64,000 nt of DNA, from positions 248,001-312,000 of the forward strand of contig NZ_LMVB01000003.1 in assembly GCF_001510645.1 (NCBI RefSeq), read 5' to 3'. Positions 8,320 to 16,952 of this stretch are shown piece by piece (positions within the stretch are counted from its first letter, which is position 1; every line of letters starts with the position of its first letter). The position numbers and the translations under genes were made by a program. The stretch is from Paenibacillus sp. FJAT-29882 (GTDB lineage Bacteria; Bacillota; Bacilli; Bacillales; DSM-1321). Below the pieces are notes generated by a model. It was not told the DNA's origin. It did no database searches and was given only the letters and a program-made list of their open reading frames with translations.

Positions 8320-8471
8320 AAAACTAATAAAGATCTGCAGCGAATTCCCGCTCTTTCTCGCTTTATCGGAGTACCATTTACAGGGGTTAGACCCCGGTGC
8401 TATACTACTTTGAACGATTTGTATCATGATGAACAAGCGTGGACAAAGAGGGTGAAGGGAGTACCTGATAA

Positions 8472-9335
8472 ATGAGAAAAAGATATCGAGAACCGAAGCA
8501 TCCGGTGATTGAGAAGTTGAGTGAGTATGGTCTTGTAATCGTTGGGGCAGCCATCATAGCGATTACATTTAACGTCTTTCTTTTGCCAAATCAAATTGCA
8601 TCGGGTGGGGTCAGTGGAATTAGTACGATCTTGACTGGGACGCTCGGCTGGGAGCCAGCGTATGTACAGTGGGCCTTTAATATTCCGTTGTTTATCAGTG
8701 GTTTGTTGTTGTTAGGCATGCAGTTTGGGGCAAAGTCATTAGTTGGAACATTGATTTTACCATTTATTGTTTTTCTAACAAAGGATTGGGATCCGTGGAC
8801 ACAGGATGCCCTACTCGGTTCGATTTGCGGTGGGATTGGAGTCGGTTTAGGTCTTGGCATTGTTTTTAGAGGTAAGGCTTCAACGGGCGGTACAGATCTT
8901 GCGGCTCAGATTATCCATAAATATACGAATTTTTCCTTAGGTACTTGTGTAGCGTTAATTGACGGATTAATTGTGCTGAGTGCAGCGATTGTTTTTGATA
9001 TTGAAAAAGGGTTGTATGCGTTAATTGGGTTGTACGTGACAAGTAAAACGATTGATTTAGTTCAAGTTGGTGTTGGCCGTTCAAAAATGGCGATGATCAT
9101 TACGAATCATGACGAAGAAGTGAGACATGAAATTATTCATGGACTTGACCGCGGTGTTACAAGATTATCGGGTCAAGGAGGGTATACGGATGATTCTAGA
9201 CCAATCCTCATGTGTGTAATTGATCAATCCGAATTCACCAATTTGAAACAATTGGTGAAAGATGTTGATCCGAAAGCCTTTGTGATCGTAATGGATGCTT
9301 CGGAGGTGTTAGGGGAGGGTTTTAAACGCGTGTAA
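8472..9335 (+). CDS. yvjA: YitT/DUF161-family membrane protein (YvjA-like)
   Basis: 287 residues. About five membrane segments lie in the first 190 residues, with the family signature LPNQIASGGVSGISTI near residue 40. A soluble C-terminal DUF2179 domain (about 200-287) includes HGLDRGVTRLSGQGGYT. The molecular function of the family is not established. The position after prfB and before cccB matches yvjA of B. subtilis. The start ATG has GAAGGGAG about 10 bp upstream. Confidence 0.85.
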   Translation: MRKRYREPKHPVIEKLSEYGLVIVGAAIIAITFNVFLLPNQIASGGVSGISTILTGTLGWEPAYVQWAFNIPLFISGLLLLGMQFGAKSLVGTLILPFIVFLTKDWDPWTQDALLGSICGGIGVGLGLGIVFRGKASTGGTDLAAQIIHKYTNFSLGTCVALIDGLIVLSAAIVFDIEKGLYALIGLYVTSKTIDLVQVGVGRSKMAMIITNHDEEVRHEIIHGLDRGVTRLSGQGGYTDDSRPILMCVIDQSEFTNLKQLVKDVDPKAFVIVMDASEVLGEGFKRV

Positions 9336-9384
9336 TGCTGGTATAATATAGGTATGGTGGATAATTTAACTAGGGGGCATTATA

Positions 9385-9723
9385 GTGAATAAAAAATTGA
9401 TTACATTATTGCTAGGAACGACGCTTGCTCTTTCGGCATGTGGTACATCCAATGATAACGTGAAAAAACCGGCGAATGAAGGCGGGACTACAACAACATC
9501 TGCTGGTGAAGCAGATAATATTTATAAAAACAAATGTTCAAGCTGTCATGGTGCGAATCTCGAAGGAGCATTTGGTCCGGAACTTAAGAAAATCGGCTCA
9601 ACACATTCTAAAGATGAAATTGAAAAGATAATTTTAGAAGGAAAAAGCGGGGGTATGCCAGCTAAACTGATCCAAGGAGATCAAGCTGCACTGGTAGCGA
9701 AATGGCTTTCTGAAAAAAAATAA
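9385..9723 (+). CDS. cccB: cytochrome c-551 lipoprotein
   Basis: 112 residues, the length of B. subtilis CccB. A lipoprotein signal peptide ends in LSAC (Cys19), so the protein is lipid-anchored outside the membrane. The haem c attachment motif CSSCH lies at about residues 50-54, and a probable axial Met occurs in GGMPAKL near the C-terminus. It carries electrons in the respiratory chain. The start is GTG at 9385 with AGGGGG upstream. A terminator follows. Confidence 0.93.
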   Translation: MNKKLITLLLGTTLALSACGTSNDNVKKPANEGGTTTTSAGEADNIYKNKCSSCHGANLEGAFGPELKKIGSTHSKDEIEKIILEGKSGGMPAKLIQGDQAALVAKWLSEKK

Positions 9724-9736
9724 GAACATGATCAAC

Positions 9737-9768
9737 GACGTCTTGCATAGGTGCAGGGCGTTTTGTTG
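9737..9768 (+). terminator. terminator after cccB
   Basis: CGTCTTGCA / TGCAGGGCG stem followed by TTTTGTTGT. Confidence 0.75.
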
Positions 9769-9856
9769 TCAAAAGCAATCCATTTAGCAGATAAAATTGG
9801 AAATTTACATTGAAATGAAACTGTAACATTTTTTTTTCGGATTTGACAAACTTTGA

Positions 9857-9865
9857 TGGTATAAT
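9857..9865 (+). promoter_or_regulatory. extended -10 promoter of ftsEX
   Basis: TGGTATAAT at 9857-9865 is an extended -10 element. A TTGACA at 9843-9848 is too close (11 bp) to act as its -35. ftsE starts 140 bp downstream. Confidence 0.5.
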
Positions 9866-10004
9866 GGCTTTTGTACAGTAGCAGGATTGATTCCTGTTAT
9901 TTTTTCGGTTTTTTTCACAAAAATTGTCGAAATGAAGCGGGAGAAACTCGTCCATAGATTCATAAGTTTTCTGGAAATAAAAAGCTAGTTAGGTGGTTAT
10001 TTAT

Positions 10005-10691
10005 ATGATAGAAATGACAGACGTCTATAAAACGTATTCGAACGGTGTCGTTGCTATAAATGGAATCAACGTTAAAATAAAAGCTGGTGAATTTGTTTAT
10101 GTAGTAGGTCCTAGTGGTGCGGGGAAATCTACTTTTATCAAAATGATGTATCGGGAAGAGTCTCCGACAACTGGAAATATTGTTGTGAATGGAGTGAGCT
10201 TGCCGAAGATTAGAAATACAAAGGTACCGCTTTTCCGTCGTAATATCGGCGTCGTGTTTCAAGATTTCAAGCTACTGCCGACATTGACGGTTTACGAAAA
10301 TGTTGCGTTTGCGATGGAAGTTATTGAGAAGACTCCAGATGAAATTAAAAAGCGAGTAATGGAAGTATTGAATCTTGTTGGGTTGAAGCATAAAGTCCGG
10401 ATGCTACCTACTGAACTGTCAGGCGGGGAGCAACAGCGTGTCTCCATTGCCCGTTCAATCGTCAACTCGCCAATGGTCGTTATTGCTGATGAGCCGACAG
10501 GAAACCTTGACCCGGAAACCTCATGGGAAATTATGAATATTTTTGACGAAATAAATAAAAGTGGTACAACCATTGTTATGGCGACCCACAACAAAGACAT
10601 TGTTAATAATCTTAAACATCGTGTAATCGCCATTGAAAATGGCAAAATTGCCCGCGATGATTTGCGAGGTGAATACGGCTATGAAGCTTAA
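10005..10691 (+). CDS. ftsE: cell-division ABC ATPase FtsE
   Basis: 228 residues, the same length as B. subtilis FtsE. Walker A is GPSGAGKS at about residue 35, the ABC signature is LSGGEQQRV, and Walker B is VVIADEPTGNLD. FtsE drives FtsX, which activates peptidoglycan hydrolases outside the membrane. I start at ATG 10005 with AGGTGG 8 bp upstream; an in-frame GTG at 9993 lies within that site. It overlaps ftsX by 11 bp. Confidence 0.96.
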   Translation: MIEMTDVYKTYSNGVVAINGINVKIKAGEFVYVVGPSGAGKSTFIKMMYREESPTTGNIVVNGVSLPKIRNTKVPLFRRNIGVVFQDFKLLPTLTVYENVAFAMEVIEKTPDEIKKRVMEVLNLVGLKHKVRMLPTELSGGEQQRVSIARSIVNSPMVVIADEPTGNLDPETSWEIMNIFDEINKSGTTIVMATHNKDIVNNLKHRVIAIENGKIARDDLRGEYGYEA

Positions 10692-11574
10692 TACATTGAA
10701 ACGGCACTTTCGAGAGAGCGGTAAAAGTTTGGTCAGAAATGGCTGGATGACTTTTGCTTCTGTAAGTGCAGTAACGGTAACATTGCTATTAGTTGGTGTG
10801 TTTTTTGTCATCATGATGAACTTGAACCACATCGCATCAAATGTAGAGAATGATGTTGAAATACGGGTACATATCGACCCGGCTGCAACGGAAGAAATTC
10901 AAAAAACACTTGGAGCGAAAATTAAGAAAATCGCCAAAGTCGATTCTATCGTATATTCTCCAAAGGAAAAAGAACTGACGAATATGATTGAAGGCATGGG
11001 GGAGAACGGCGAGGCGTTTAAATTATTTGAACAGGATAATCCGCTTCGTGATGTATTGGTTGTGAAAACGAAAACGCCTCAGGATGTAGGCCAGGTTTCT
11101 AAGAAAATTGAAACCTTTGAATATGTTCAGAGCGTCAAATATGGAAAAGAATATGTCGATAATTTATTTAATGTAGTAAATATTGCCCGGAATATTGGTG
11201 TCGTATTGATTATCGGATTGTTATTCACGGCGATGTTCCTTATCTCCAATACAATTAAAATTACGATTATAGCAAGAAGAAAAGAAATTGAGATTATGAG
11301 ATTAGTTGGGGCAACGAATAACTTTATCCGCTGGCCATTCTTCCTTGAAGGTTTATGGCTTGGTGTGTTGGGGTCCATTATTCCAATTGGGTTAATTGGC
11401 GTATTCTACTCTAATCTATTTAAATACGTTTCACCGAAAATTAATATTCCATTTTTCGAATTGCTACCATTAAGTCCATTTATTTATCAGATTTCAGCGA
11501 TTCTTATTCTATTAGGCGGACTAATTGGAATATGGGGCAGTTTGATGTCTGTTCGGAAGTTTTTAAAAGTATAA
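10681..11574 (+). CDS. ftsX: cell-division ABC permease FtsX
   Basis: 297 residues with the FtsX topology: a first membrane segment at about residues 22-44, a large extracellular loop to about 165, then three further segments separated by a cytoplasmic loop (RRKEIEIMRLVGATN). I choose ATG 10681 (MKLNTLKRHF), which has GAGGTG at good distance and gives the family length; longer in-frame starts lie inside ftsE. It passes the FtsE ATPase signal across the membrane to a coiled-coil hydrolase, very probably the next gene. Confidence 0.95.
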   Translation: MKLNTLKRHFRESGKSLVRNGWMTFASVSAVTVTLLLVGVFFVIMMNLNHIASNVENDVEIRVHIDPAATEEIQKTLGAKIKKIAKVDSIVYSPKEKELTNMIEGMGENGEAFKLFEQDNPLRDVLVVKTKTPQDVGQVSKKIETFEYVQSVKYGKEYVDNLFNVVNIARNIGVVLIIGLLFTAMFLISNTIKITIIARRKEIEIMRLVGATNNFIRWPFFLEGLWLGVLGSIIPIGLIGVFYSNLFKYVSPKINIPFFELLPLSPFIYQISAILILLGGLIGIWGSLMSVRKFLKV

Positions 11575-11681
11575 GTGCGTGTTCAAAAAGCTTGCGAATT
11601 TCATCACAGTTTATTAATGACTTTCTGTTAAAACCGCGCAAGTCCTGTGCAAATCCGGTTTTGACCTTATCTAATACGCAC
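11575..11681. repeat. non-coding element with short terminal inverted repeats
   Basis: GTGCGT at 11575 and ACGCAC at 11676-11681 bracket a segment whose left end, GTGCGTGTTCAAAAAG, is identical to the left end of the element at 36537. An internal hairpin AAAACCG / CCGGTTTT may act as a terminator for ftsEX. Confidence 0.4.
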
Positions 11682-11756
11682 CAAAACAGAGAATCCTAGC
11701 TAAATAGAGCAAAAGATATCAAAGTCTAAGGGAGAGAAGAAAGGGGAACAGGAAAA

Positions 11757-13106
11757 GTGCATAGAAATAAAATCATCGCGATGAGTGCAACAATCATACT
11801 AGGGCTTGGGAGCCTCTTGGCTGTACCAAGTGCGTATGCGGAATCATTGCAAGATATGAAAGATAAGAAAATAACGATTCAAGAAAAACGTACGGATGTT
11901 CAAACAAATATTAACGAAACAGAAACTAAAATTAAAAATTTACAATCACAGCAGTTGACGGTTGAAGAACAACTAGATCAACTTGAAAAGAATATGACAG
12001 CTAATGCGAATAAAATTATCGAGAAGACGGCTGAAATTAATAAAACGAATGCCGAAATTGAGTCATTAAAAGCAGAGATTGTCGTGCTGAAAGATCGAAT
12101 TGCGAAACGAAATGAGCTTTTGAAGGAACGTGCGGTTTCTTATCAAGAGGGCGGCGGCAATTTGAACTATTTAGAAGTTCTTCTCGGGGCTTCAAGCTTT
12201 AGTGAATTTATTGACAGAGTAAGTGCTGTCGCAACAATCGTCGAAGCGGATCAGGATATCATTAAACAGCATGAGCAGGATAAAAAAAGTCTGGAAGAAG
12301 CACAATCCGCTGTTGAAAAGAAGAAATCCGATTTAGAAAAAATGCTTGCTGAATTGACAAATATTAAGCAGCAACTTCAAGTACAAAAGAATCAGCAAGA
12401 AGTGTTATTAGCAGAACTTCATAAACAAAAAGAGCATGCAGAGCATGATATAGTTGGTTTCGAAGAAGAGGCGGCTAATCTTAAAGCGCAGGAAACAGCT
12501 GTTGCACAAGCGATTCAGCTTGAACAAAAGCGCCTTGCTGATATGGAAGCGGCGAGAAAGAAAGCGGCGGCAGAAAAAGCAGCAGCAGCAGCTGCGGCTA
12601 AGAAAAAGCAAGCTGCAATCTCAAGTTCAGGTTCAGGTTCAGGTTCAAGTTCAGGTTCAAGCTCTAGCTCAAGTTCAAACGCGGCAGTAAGTGCTCCAGC
12701 CGTTTCGTCTGGCACGTTTAATCGACCGAGCGCGGGATATGTTTCATCTGGCTTTGGCGGACGTTGGGGGAAATCACATAACGGGATTGATATTGCTGCA
12801 AGTGGTACAGTGCCAGTTGTTGCAACAGCAGATGGAGTCGTAATACGTGCGTATACGTCTAGCTCATATGGCAATGTCGTCATGGTTTCACATTCCATCA
12901 ATGGACAAACTTTTACAAGCCTATATGCACATCTTAACTCGATGAGTGTAAGTGCTGGACAAGTTGTCTCAAAAGGCCAGCAAGTTGGCTATATGGGGAA
13001 CACTGGTCACTCGTATGGACAACATCTGCATTTCGAACTACATAAAGGTGCTTGGAATGCTGCGAAATCGAATGCTGTGAATCCATTAAACTATCTTTCT
13101 ATGTAA
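11757..13106 (+). CDS. secreted coiled-coil M23 (LytM) peptidoglycan endopeptidase
   Basis: 449 residues. A signal peptide (about residues 1-29, ending SAYA), a long coiled coil (about 30-270, rich in E, K and Q), and a Ser/Gly linker (about 285-310) lead to a C-terminal M23 domain. The zinc ligands are in SHNGIDIA (about residue 340) and GQHLHFEL (about 422). The layout is that of EnvC/PcsB-type hydrolases controlled by FtsEX, and the gene lies just downstream of ftsX. In B. subtilis FtsEX controls CwlO, which has an NlpC/P60 domain instead. The start GTG has AAGGGGAA upstream. Confidence 0.88.
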   Translation: MHRNKIIAMSATIILGLGSLLAVPSAYAESLQDMKDKKITIQEKRTDVQTNINETETKIKNLQSQQLTVEEQLDQLEKNMTANANKIIEKTAEINKTNAEIESLKAEIVVLKDRIAKRNELLKERAVSYQEGGGNLNYLEVLLGASSFSEFIDRVSAVATIVEADQDIIKQHEQDKKSLEEAQSAVEKKKSDLEKMLAELTNIKQQLQVQKNQQEVLLAELHKQKEHAEHDIVGFEEEAANLKAQETAVAQAIQLEQKRLADMEAARKKAAAEKAAAAAAAKKKQAAISSSGSGSGSSSGSSSSSSSNAAVSAPAVSSGTFNRPSAGYVSSGFGGRWGKSHNGIDIAASGTVPVVATADGVVIRAYTSSSYGNVVMVSHSINGQTFTSLYAHLNSMSVSAGQVVSKGQQVGYMGNTGHSYGQHLHFELHKGAWNAAKSNAVNPLNYLSM

Positions 13107-13136
13107 TACAGTAATAATTGAATAAAAAAGCTGAAA

Positions 13137-13230
13137 CGAGGCTGTCCGATAACGAAAGTGCAGATCCCACATCTACTATATATTGTTTATATAGTGTGAG
13201 GTCAGACTTTGTTGGACAACCTCGTTTTTT
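13137..13230. repeat. GGTC/GACC palindromic repeat, copy 1 (terminator-like)
   Basis: CGAGGCTGTCCGATAACGAAAG pairs imperfectly with CTTTGTTGGACAACCTCG, with CAGATCCCACA opposite TGTGAGGTCAG inside, followed by TTTTTT. It lies between the M23 gene and ctpB and probably terminates the former. Confidence 0.65.
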
Positions 13231-13300
13231 GGTGCGCATATCTTGTCCTTTTTTTCATAGATTATGTTATAACCTTTTTTATAGAGAGGGATTGGCTTAT

Positions 13301-14770
13301 ATGAAAATGAAGATAGCAAAGAAATGGACCCTTCCTGTAACGATGGTAGCATCATTAACGATCGGGGCAGTTGGGGGAGGATATTTTGCAAATCCAAACA
13401 GTGAGGTTCACCAATATTTGTGGGGGAATAAAGCGGAAGATTTAGGGGCTGAGCCGGCAGCCTATGATAGCACAGAGTGGGCGAAGGTAGAAAGGGCCTA
13501 TGATTTAATTTATCAGCAATATGTAGAGGAAGTGGGTGACACCCAATTGGTGGAAGGCGCGATACAGGGAATGCTTTCTACCTTGAAAGATCCGTATACC
13601 GTCTATATGGATAAGGAAACGGCAAAGCAATTTGATGAAGCGCTTGATTCATCATTTGATGGGATTGGGACTGAAATAGGAATGGAGAATCATAAAGTAA
13701 TCATCGTTTCACCTTACAAAGATTCTCCTGCTGATAAGGCCGGGTTGAAGCCGAGAGATCAGATTATTAGCATTGATGGTGACTCGATTGAAGGGCTGGA
13801 TTTAAATGAAACACGGTTGAAAATTCGCGGTAAAAAAGGGACCGTCGTAAATCTTGAAATTAAGCGCCAAGGTGTCATGAATCCGATCAAGTTAGCCATC
13901 ACTCGTGACGAAATTCCTCTTGATACGGTTTTTTCAAGTGTGAAAAGTGAGAATGGAAAAAATATTGGCTACATTGAAATCACTTCTTTTTCTCAAGATA
14001 CAGCCGCTGATTTTAAAGAGCAGTTAAAGGAGCTTGAGAAAGAAAAAATCAGTGGCTTGATTATAGATGTTCGTGGCAATCCAGGCGGTTTTTTGACAAG
14101 TGTGGAAAGTATTCTTGGTGAATTGCTTCCGAAAGACAAGCCATATCTACAAATTGAATATCGATCCGGACAAACAAAAGAAGTATTTAGTGGGAATGAA
14201 AAGAAAAAAGACTATCCAATCGCTGTATTGACTGACAAGGACAGTGCATCTGCCGCAGAGATTTTGGCTGGCGCTATGCAAGAAGCTGGTGGATATCCGC
14301 TCATTGGCGAGACGACCTTCGGGAAAGGCACGGTGCAGAAGGCGATTCCGATGGGGGATGGAAGCAATATTAAAATTACGTTATATAAATGGCTGACGCC
14401 AAACGGAAATTGGATACATCAAAAAGGAATCACGCCGACAATCGAAGTGCATCAACCATCCTATTTCAATGTTCATCCATTGACTGCTGAAAAGATATTT
14501 AAACGAGATATGAATGATGAACAGATAAAAAACGCCCAAAAAATTCTAACATCATTAGGGTATCCGACGGGCAGAGCGGACGGATATTATGATGAAAAAA
14601 CGGAAACAGCTGTGAAGGCTTTTCAAAATACCAATGACTTAACTGTAAGTGGCAATATTAATAGTAAAACAGCCGCAGCCTTAGAAAAGGCGGTTGCGAA
14701 AAAGAAAAAAGATGAGAAAAATGATTTACAGCTTCGTACCGCTTTAAAATTAATGGCAAGGCATCAATAA
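13301..14770 (+). CDS. ctpB: C-terminal processing serine protease CtpB
   Basis: 489 residues. An N-terminal signal anchor (about 8-28) is followed by a PDZ domain (about 105-185, with SPADKAGLKPRDQI). The S41 protease core carries the catalytic Ser in DSASAAE (about 315) and Lys in GKGTVQK (about 341). A C-terminal peptidoglycan-binding domain spans about 405-470. In B. subtilis CtpB cleaves SpoIVFA during sporulation. I start at ATG 13301 with GAGAGGG upstream; the frame is open back to 13118, but that region is the preceding palindromic repeat. Confidence 0.93.
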   Translation: MKMKIAKKWTLPVTMVASLTIGAVGGGYFANPNSEVHQYLWGNKAEDLGAEPAAYDSTEWAKVERAYDLIYQQYVEEVGDTQLVEGAIQGMLSTLKDPYTVYMDKETAKQFDEALDSSFDGIGTEIGMENHKVIIVSPYKDSPADKAGLKPRDQIISIDGDSIEGLDLNETRLKIRGKKGTVVNLEIKRQGVMNPIKLAITRDEIPLDTVFSSVKSENGKNIGYIEITSFSQDTAADFKEQLKELEKEKISGLIIDVRGNPGGFLTSVESILGELLPKDKPYLQIEYRSGQTKEVFSGNEKKKDYPIAVLTDKDSASAAEILAGAMQEAGGYPLIGETTFGKGTVQKAIPMGDGSNIKITLYKWLTPNGNWIHQKGITPTIEVHQPSYFNVHPLTAEKIFKRDMNDEQIKNAQKILTSLGYPTGRADGYYDEKTETAVKAFQNTNDLTVSGNINSKTAAALEKAVAKKKKDEKNDLQLRTALKLMARHQ

Positions 14771-14781
14771 TGTAAGGGTGG

Positions 14782-14807
14782 CCTGGCTTCGGTCGGGTTC
14801 TTTTTTG
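14782..14807 (+). terminator. terminator after ctpB
   Basis: CCTGGC-TTCG-GTCGGG, a UUCG-capped hairpin, followed by TTCTTTTTT. Confidence 0.75.
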
Positions 14808-15028
14808 TGAGCGGAAAAATAATCGTGATACGCGGGTTTCGTATATAAAAGCGGAAATAATGAAAGGTTCATGATGACTTTTCTTCGTATTCATAGGCAG
14901 AAGGGCTACATATTTGGTAGAATAGGAGAAAGTGTAAAAAAACTTACAAATCTGTTTTCAAATAGACATTTCAGGTTAGAAACCGTTTTTAACATATTAT
15001 CGGGGAAGATAGAGAGGGTGCGGGTATA

Positions 15029-16222
15029 TTGATAGTGGGTTGGTTAGTTGCTAGTTTGCAAGGGATTGGCATGTTTTTTTTGCATCCTGTTTTTTATGTA
15101 TCGATTATTCTTAGCCTGTTCGTCGGCTACCTTCGGGTGAAAAGGGAAAGACGTGATTTTACCATTCGAATTAATAGTCTATTTCAGGAACTTCGTCAGC
15201 TTTTGCCAATAGGGCTATTAATAGGAGTGCTTCTTTCCATCTTAACGTTAGGATCTGGGGTCGTTATTCCGTTTGCTGCCATTATTTTAATGGGCGCATT
15301 TACTATTTTGTTGTCATTGACGTTCCAAGTACGTTTGCTTTCCCCAGCCTATATCGTCGGTCTTTCCTTCTTGTCAGTTGTTTTTCTAGCAGGAAGAGAA
15401 ATTGAATTTCCTATTTTTTCAGAGGCATTTCAGAGTCTTGATCAGCCTGTGTATCCAAGCTTGGCTGTTTTGCTTGGTTTGTTGTTATTGGCTGAAGGTA
15501 TATTGATTAGTAAAAATGGTAGTAAACATCCCTCTCCCAATTTGATGGTATCGAAACGTGGGCAAGTGGTTGGTACATATAAAGCGAGAAAAATTTGGCT
15601 TCTGCCTTTATTTATCCTTGTTCCAGGAGGCGAGTTAGCAGCACCGATTGACTGGTATCCTGTGTTTTCAATCGGAGAGCTTCATTTTACTCCGATTGCG
15701 ATTCCAGTGTTAATCGGATTTGCTAAAACGATCCAAGGTAGCCTGCCACAAATCGTGATACGAGCACAAGGACGAAAGGTTACTTTTCTTGCTATCATCG
15801 TCACAACCATTGCCGTTTTTGGAAACTGGTATCCATACTTGTCCATTGGAGCAGTTGTCCTTGCGATGCTTGGTCGTGAATTGATTCACTATTTTTCAAA
15901 GGTGGATGATCGTAAGCTTCCGTTTTATTTTTCCCAAAGTAAGATCGGCGTTAAAATTCTTGGTGTTATTCCACATACGCCAGCGGATAAAATGGGCTTG
16001 GAAATGGGAGAGATTATTACGAAAATGAATGGATCACAAGTAAGTAATGAACATGAATTTTACGGGGCATTACAAATAAACCGCGCGCATTGTAAGATGG
16101 AAGTTGTCGGACATAACGGGCAAATTCGTTTCGTCCAACGCGCACTGTTCGAAGGCGAGCACTACGAGTTGGGGATCCTCTTTATTGAAGAGGGACGAAA
16201 AGAGCGTAGCCGAGCGATCTAG
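15029..16222 (+). CDS. minJ: cell-division topology determinant MinJ
   Basis: 397 residues, exactly the usual MinJ length. About seven or eight membrane segments fill residues 1-295, beginning LQGIGMFFLHPVFYVSIIL. A C-terminal PDZ domain (about 305-390) contains LGVIPHTPADKMGLEMGEI. MinJ bridges DivIVA and MinD at the pole and septum and so restricts division to midcell. The start appears to be TTG 15029, with AGAGAGG 11 bp upstream. Position downstream of ctpB supports the assignment (yvjD). Confidence 0.9.
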   Translation: MIVGWLVASLQGIGMFFLHPVFYVSIILSLFVGYLRVKRERRDFTIRINSLFQELRQLLPIGLLIGVLLSILTLGSGVVIPFAAIILMGAFTILLSLTFQVRLLSPAYIVGLSFLSVVFLAGREIEFPIFSEAFQSLDQPVYPSLAVLLGLLLLAEGILISKNGSKHPSPNLMVSKRGQVVGTYKARKIWLLPLFILVPGGELAAPIDWYPVFSIGELHFTPIAIPVLIGFAKTIQGSLPQIVIRAQGRKVTFLAIIVTTIAVFGNWYPYLSIGAVVLAMLGRELIHYFSKVDDRKLPFYFSQSKIGVKILGVIPHTPADKMGLEMGEIITKMNGSQVSNEHEFYGALQINRAHCKMEVVGHNGQIRFVQRALFEGEHYELGILFIEEGRKERSRAI

Positions 16223-16320
16223 AGTTGTAACGGTGCAAAATAACACGGAATGAGAGCAAAGTTTTGCGGAACTAGTTTTATTACTTTCTATCTTAATTCA
16301 AATAAAAGAAGAATATACAG

Positions 16321-16371
16321 TAAAAGTCAGTCATCTATGGGGTTTTTGTTCCTTCATGACTGACTTTTTAT
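16321..16371. terminator. terminator after minJ
   Basis: AAAAGTCAGTCAT / ATGACTGACTTTTT stem with a 24-nt loop; near-symmetrical, so possibly bidirectional. Confidence 0.8.
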
Positions 16372-16418
16372 TATTTGCAGGAATTAATCATTATAACTAA
16401 AAAGGTAGAGGATGTTAA

Positions 16419-16764
16419 ATGGAGAAATTACTGAATACACCAATTCCATATGAAGATGAAAGTATGGGGGTACATTTCTAGGCTAACAACGAAGAATAGA
16501 TATGATCAGACCACATGGATAGGAGAAAAAATTGGAATATACAGTAAACACAAGAAACTGAAGCATATATATATAATTCATCCAGGAGCATTTAGTTTCG
16601 AAAGATTTAGTCAACTAATCGGTATATCAAAAGAAATTCTATGGAACTTAACTTTTTATTATAATTTTCAATTGTGGGACGTAAATAACTATCATAATTT
16701 CTTTTCACTCAATCAAGGAGTTAACAAATTGAAAAGTAAGCATTGCTCGCTATGTTTGAAATAG
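16419..16764 (+). pseudogene. frameshifted and truncated TniQ/TnsD-like gene
   Basis: ATG 16419 opens a frame reading MEKLLNTPIPYEDESM, which stops after a run of five G residues. One base out of phase the frame continues GYISRLTTKNRYDQTTWI and ends at HCSLCLK. Joined, these match the N-terminal half of TniQ-family proteins: a P-x-P-Y-x-DES start, a Y-x-x-RL helix, LIGISKEILWNLTFY, and the first CxxC of the zinc finger. TniQ/TnsD select targets for Tn7-like transposons. No other transposition gene is near, so this is a relic. Confidence rests on motif recall. Confidence 0.5.
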
Positions 16765-16866
16765 ATTATTGACTGTATTGTTATATTCATCGTAACCCGA
16801 CAGCGATATTAAACGATTCTTGTGCTTCCTCCTTAAGTTTCCTTTTATTTACTATATTTGCCCAAT

Positions 16867-16901
16867 CAGTTCATATTCAGTTCATACATTTGTTGTATGA
16901 T
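16867..16901 (+). promoter_or_regulatory. promoter with OmpR-type direct repeat upstream of the ABC exporter
   Basis: CAGTTCATATT (16867) is followed directly by CAGTTCATAC (16878), an 11-bp direct repeat overlapping the -35 region of TATGAT (16896-16901). The -35 itself is poor. This is the expected layout for activation by an OmpR/PhoB-family regulator such as the one at 19290. Confidence 0.55.
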
Positions 16902-16952
16902 CTAATTCAGGACAGTTGAACATCAAATTGAAACGAACCTGGAGGAAAGAAT

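Noticed and set aside
9843-9865. TTGACA/TATAAT promoter for ftsE
   Set aside because: The spacing is only 11 bp; the TGn extension makes the -10 sufficient without this -35.
12600-12680. Short tandem repeat (TTCAGG-type) as a microsatellite element
   Set aside because: It encodes the Ser/Gly linker in frame and needs no separate explanation.
12515-12901. Minus-strand frame with Glu/Pro/Leu repeats
   Set aside because: It is the antisense of the Ser/Gly linker and M23 domain of the hydrolase gene; the repeats are an artefact of that low-complexity DNA.
13118-13300. N-terminal extension of CtpB
   Set aside because: It runs through the GGTC/GACC palindrome and lacks a ribosome site; ATG 13301 gives the normal length and a signal anchor.
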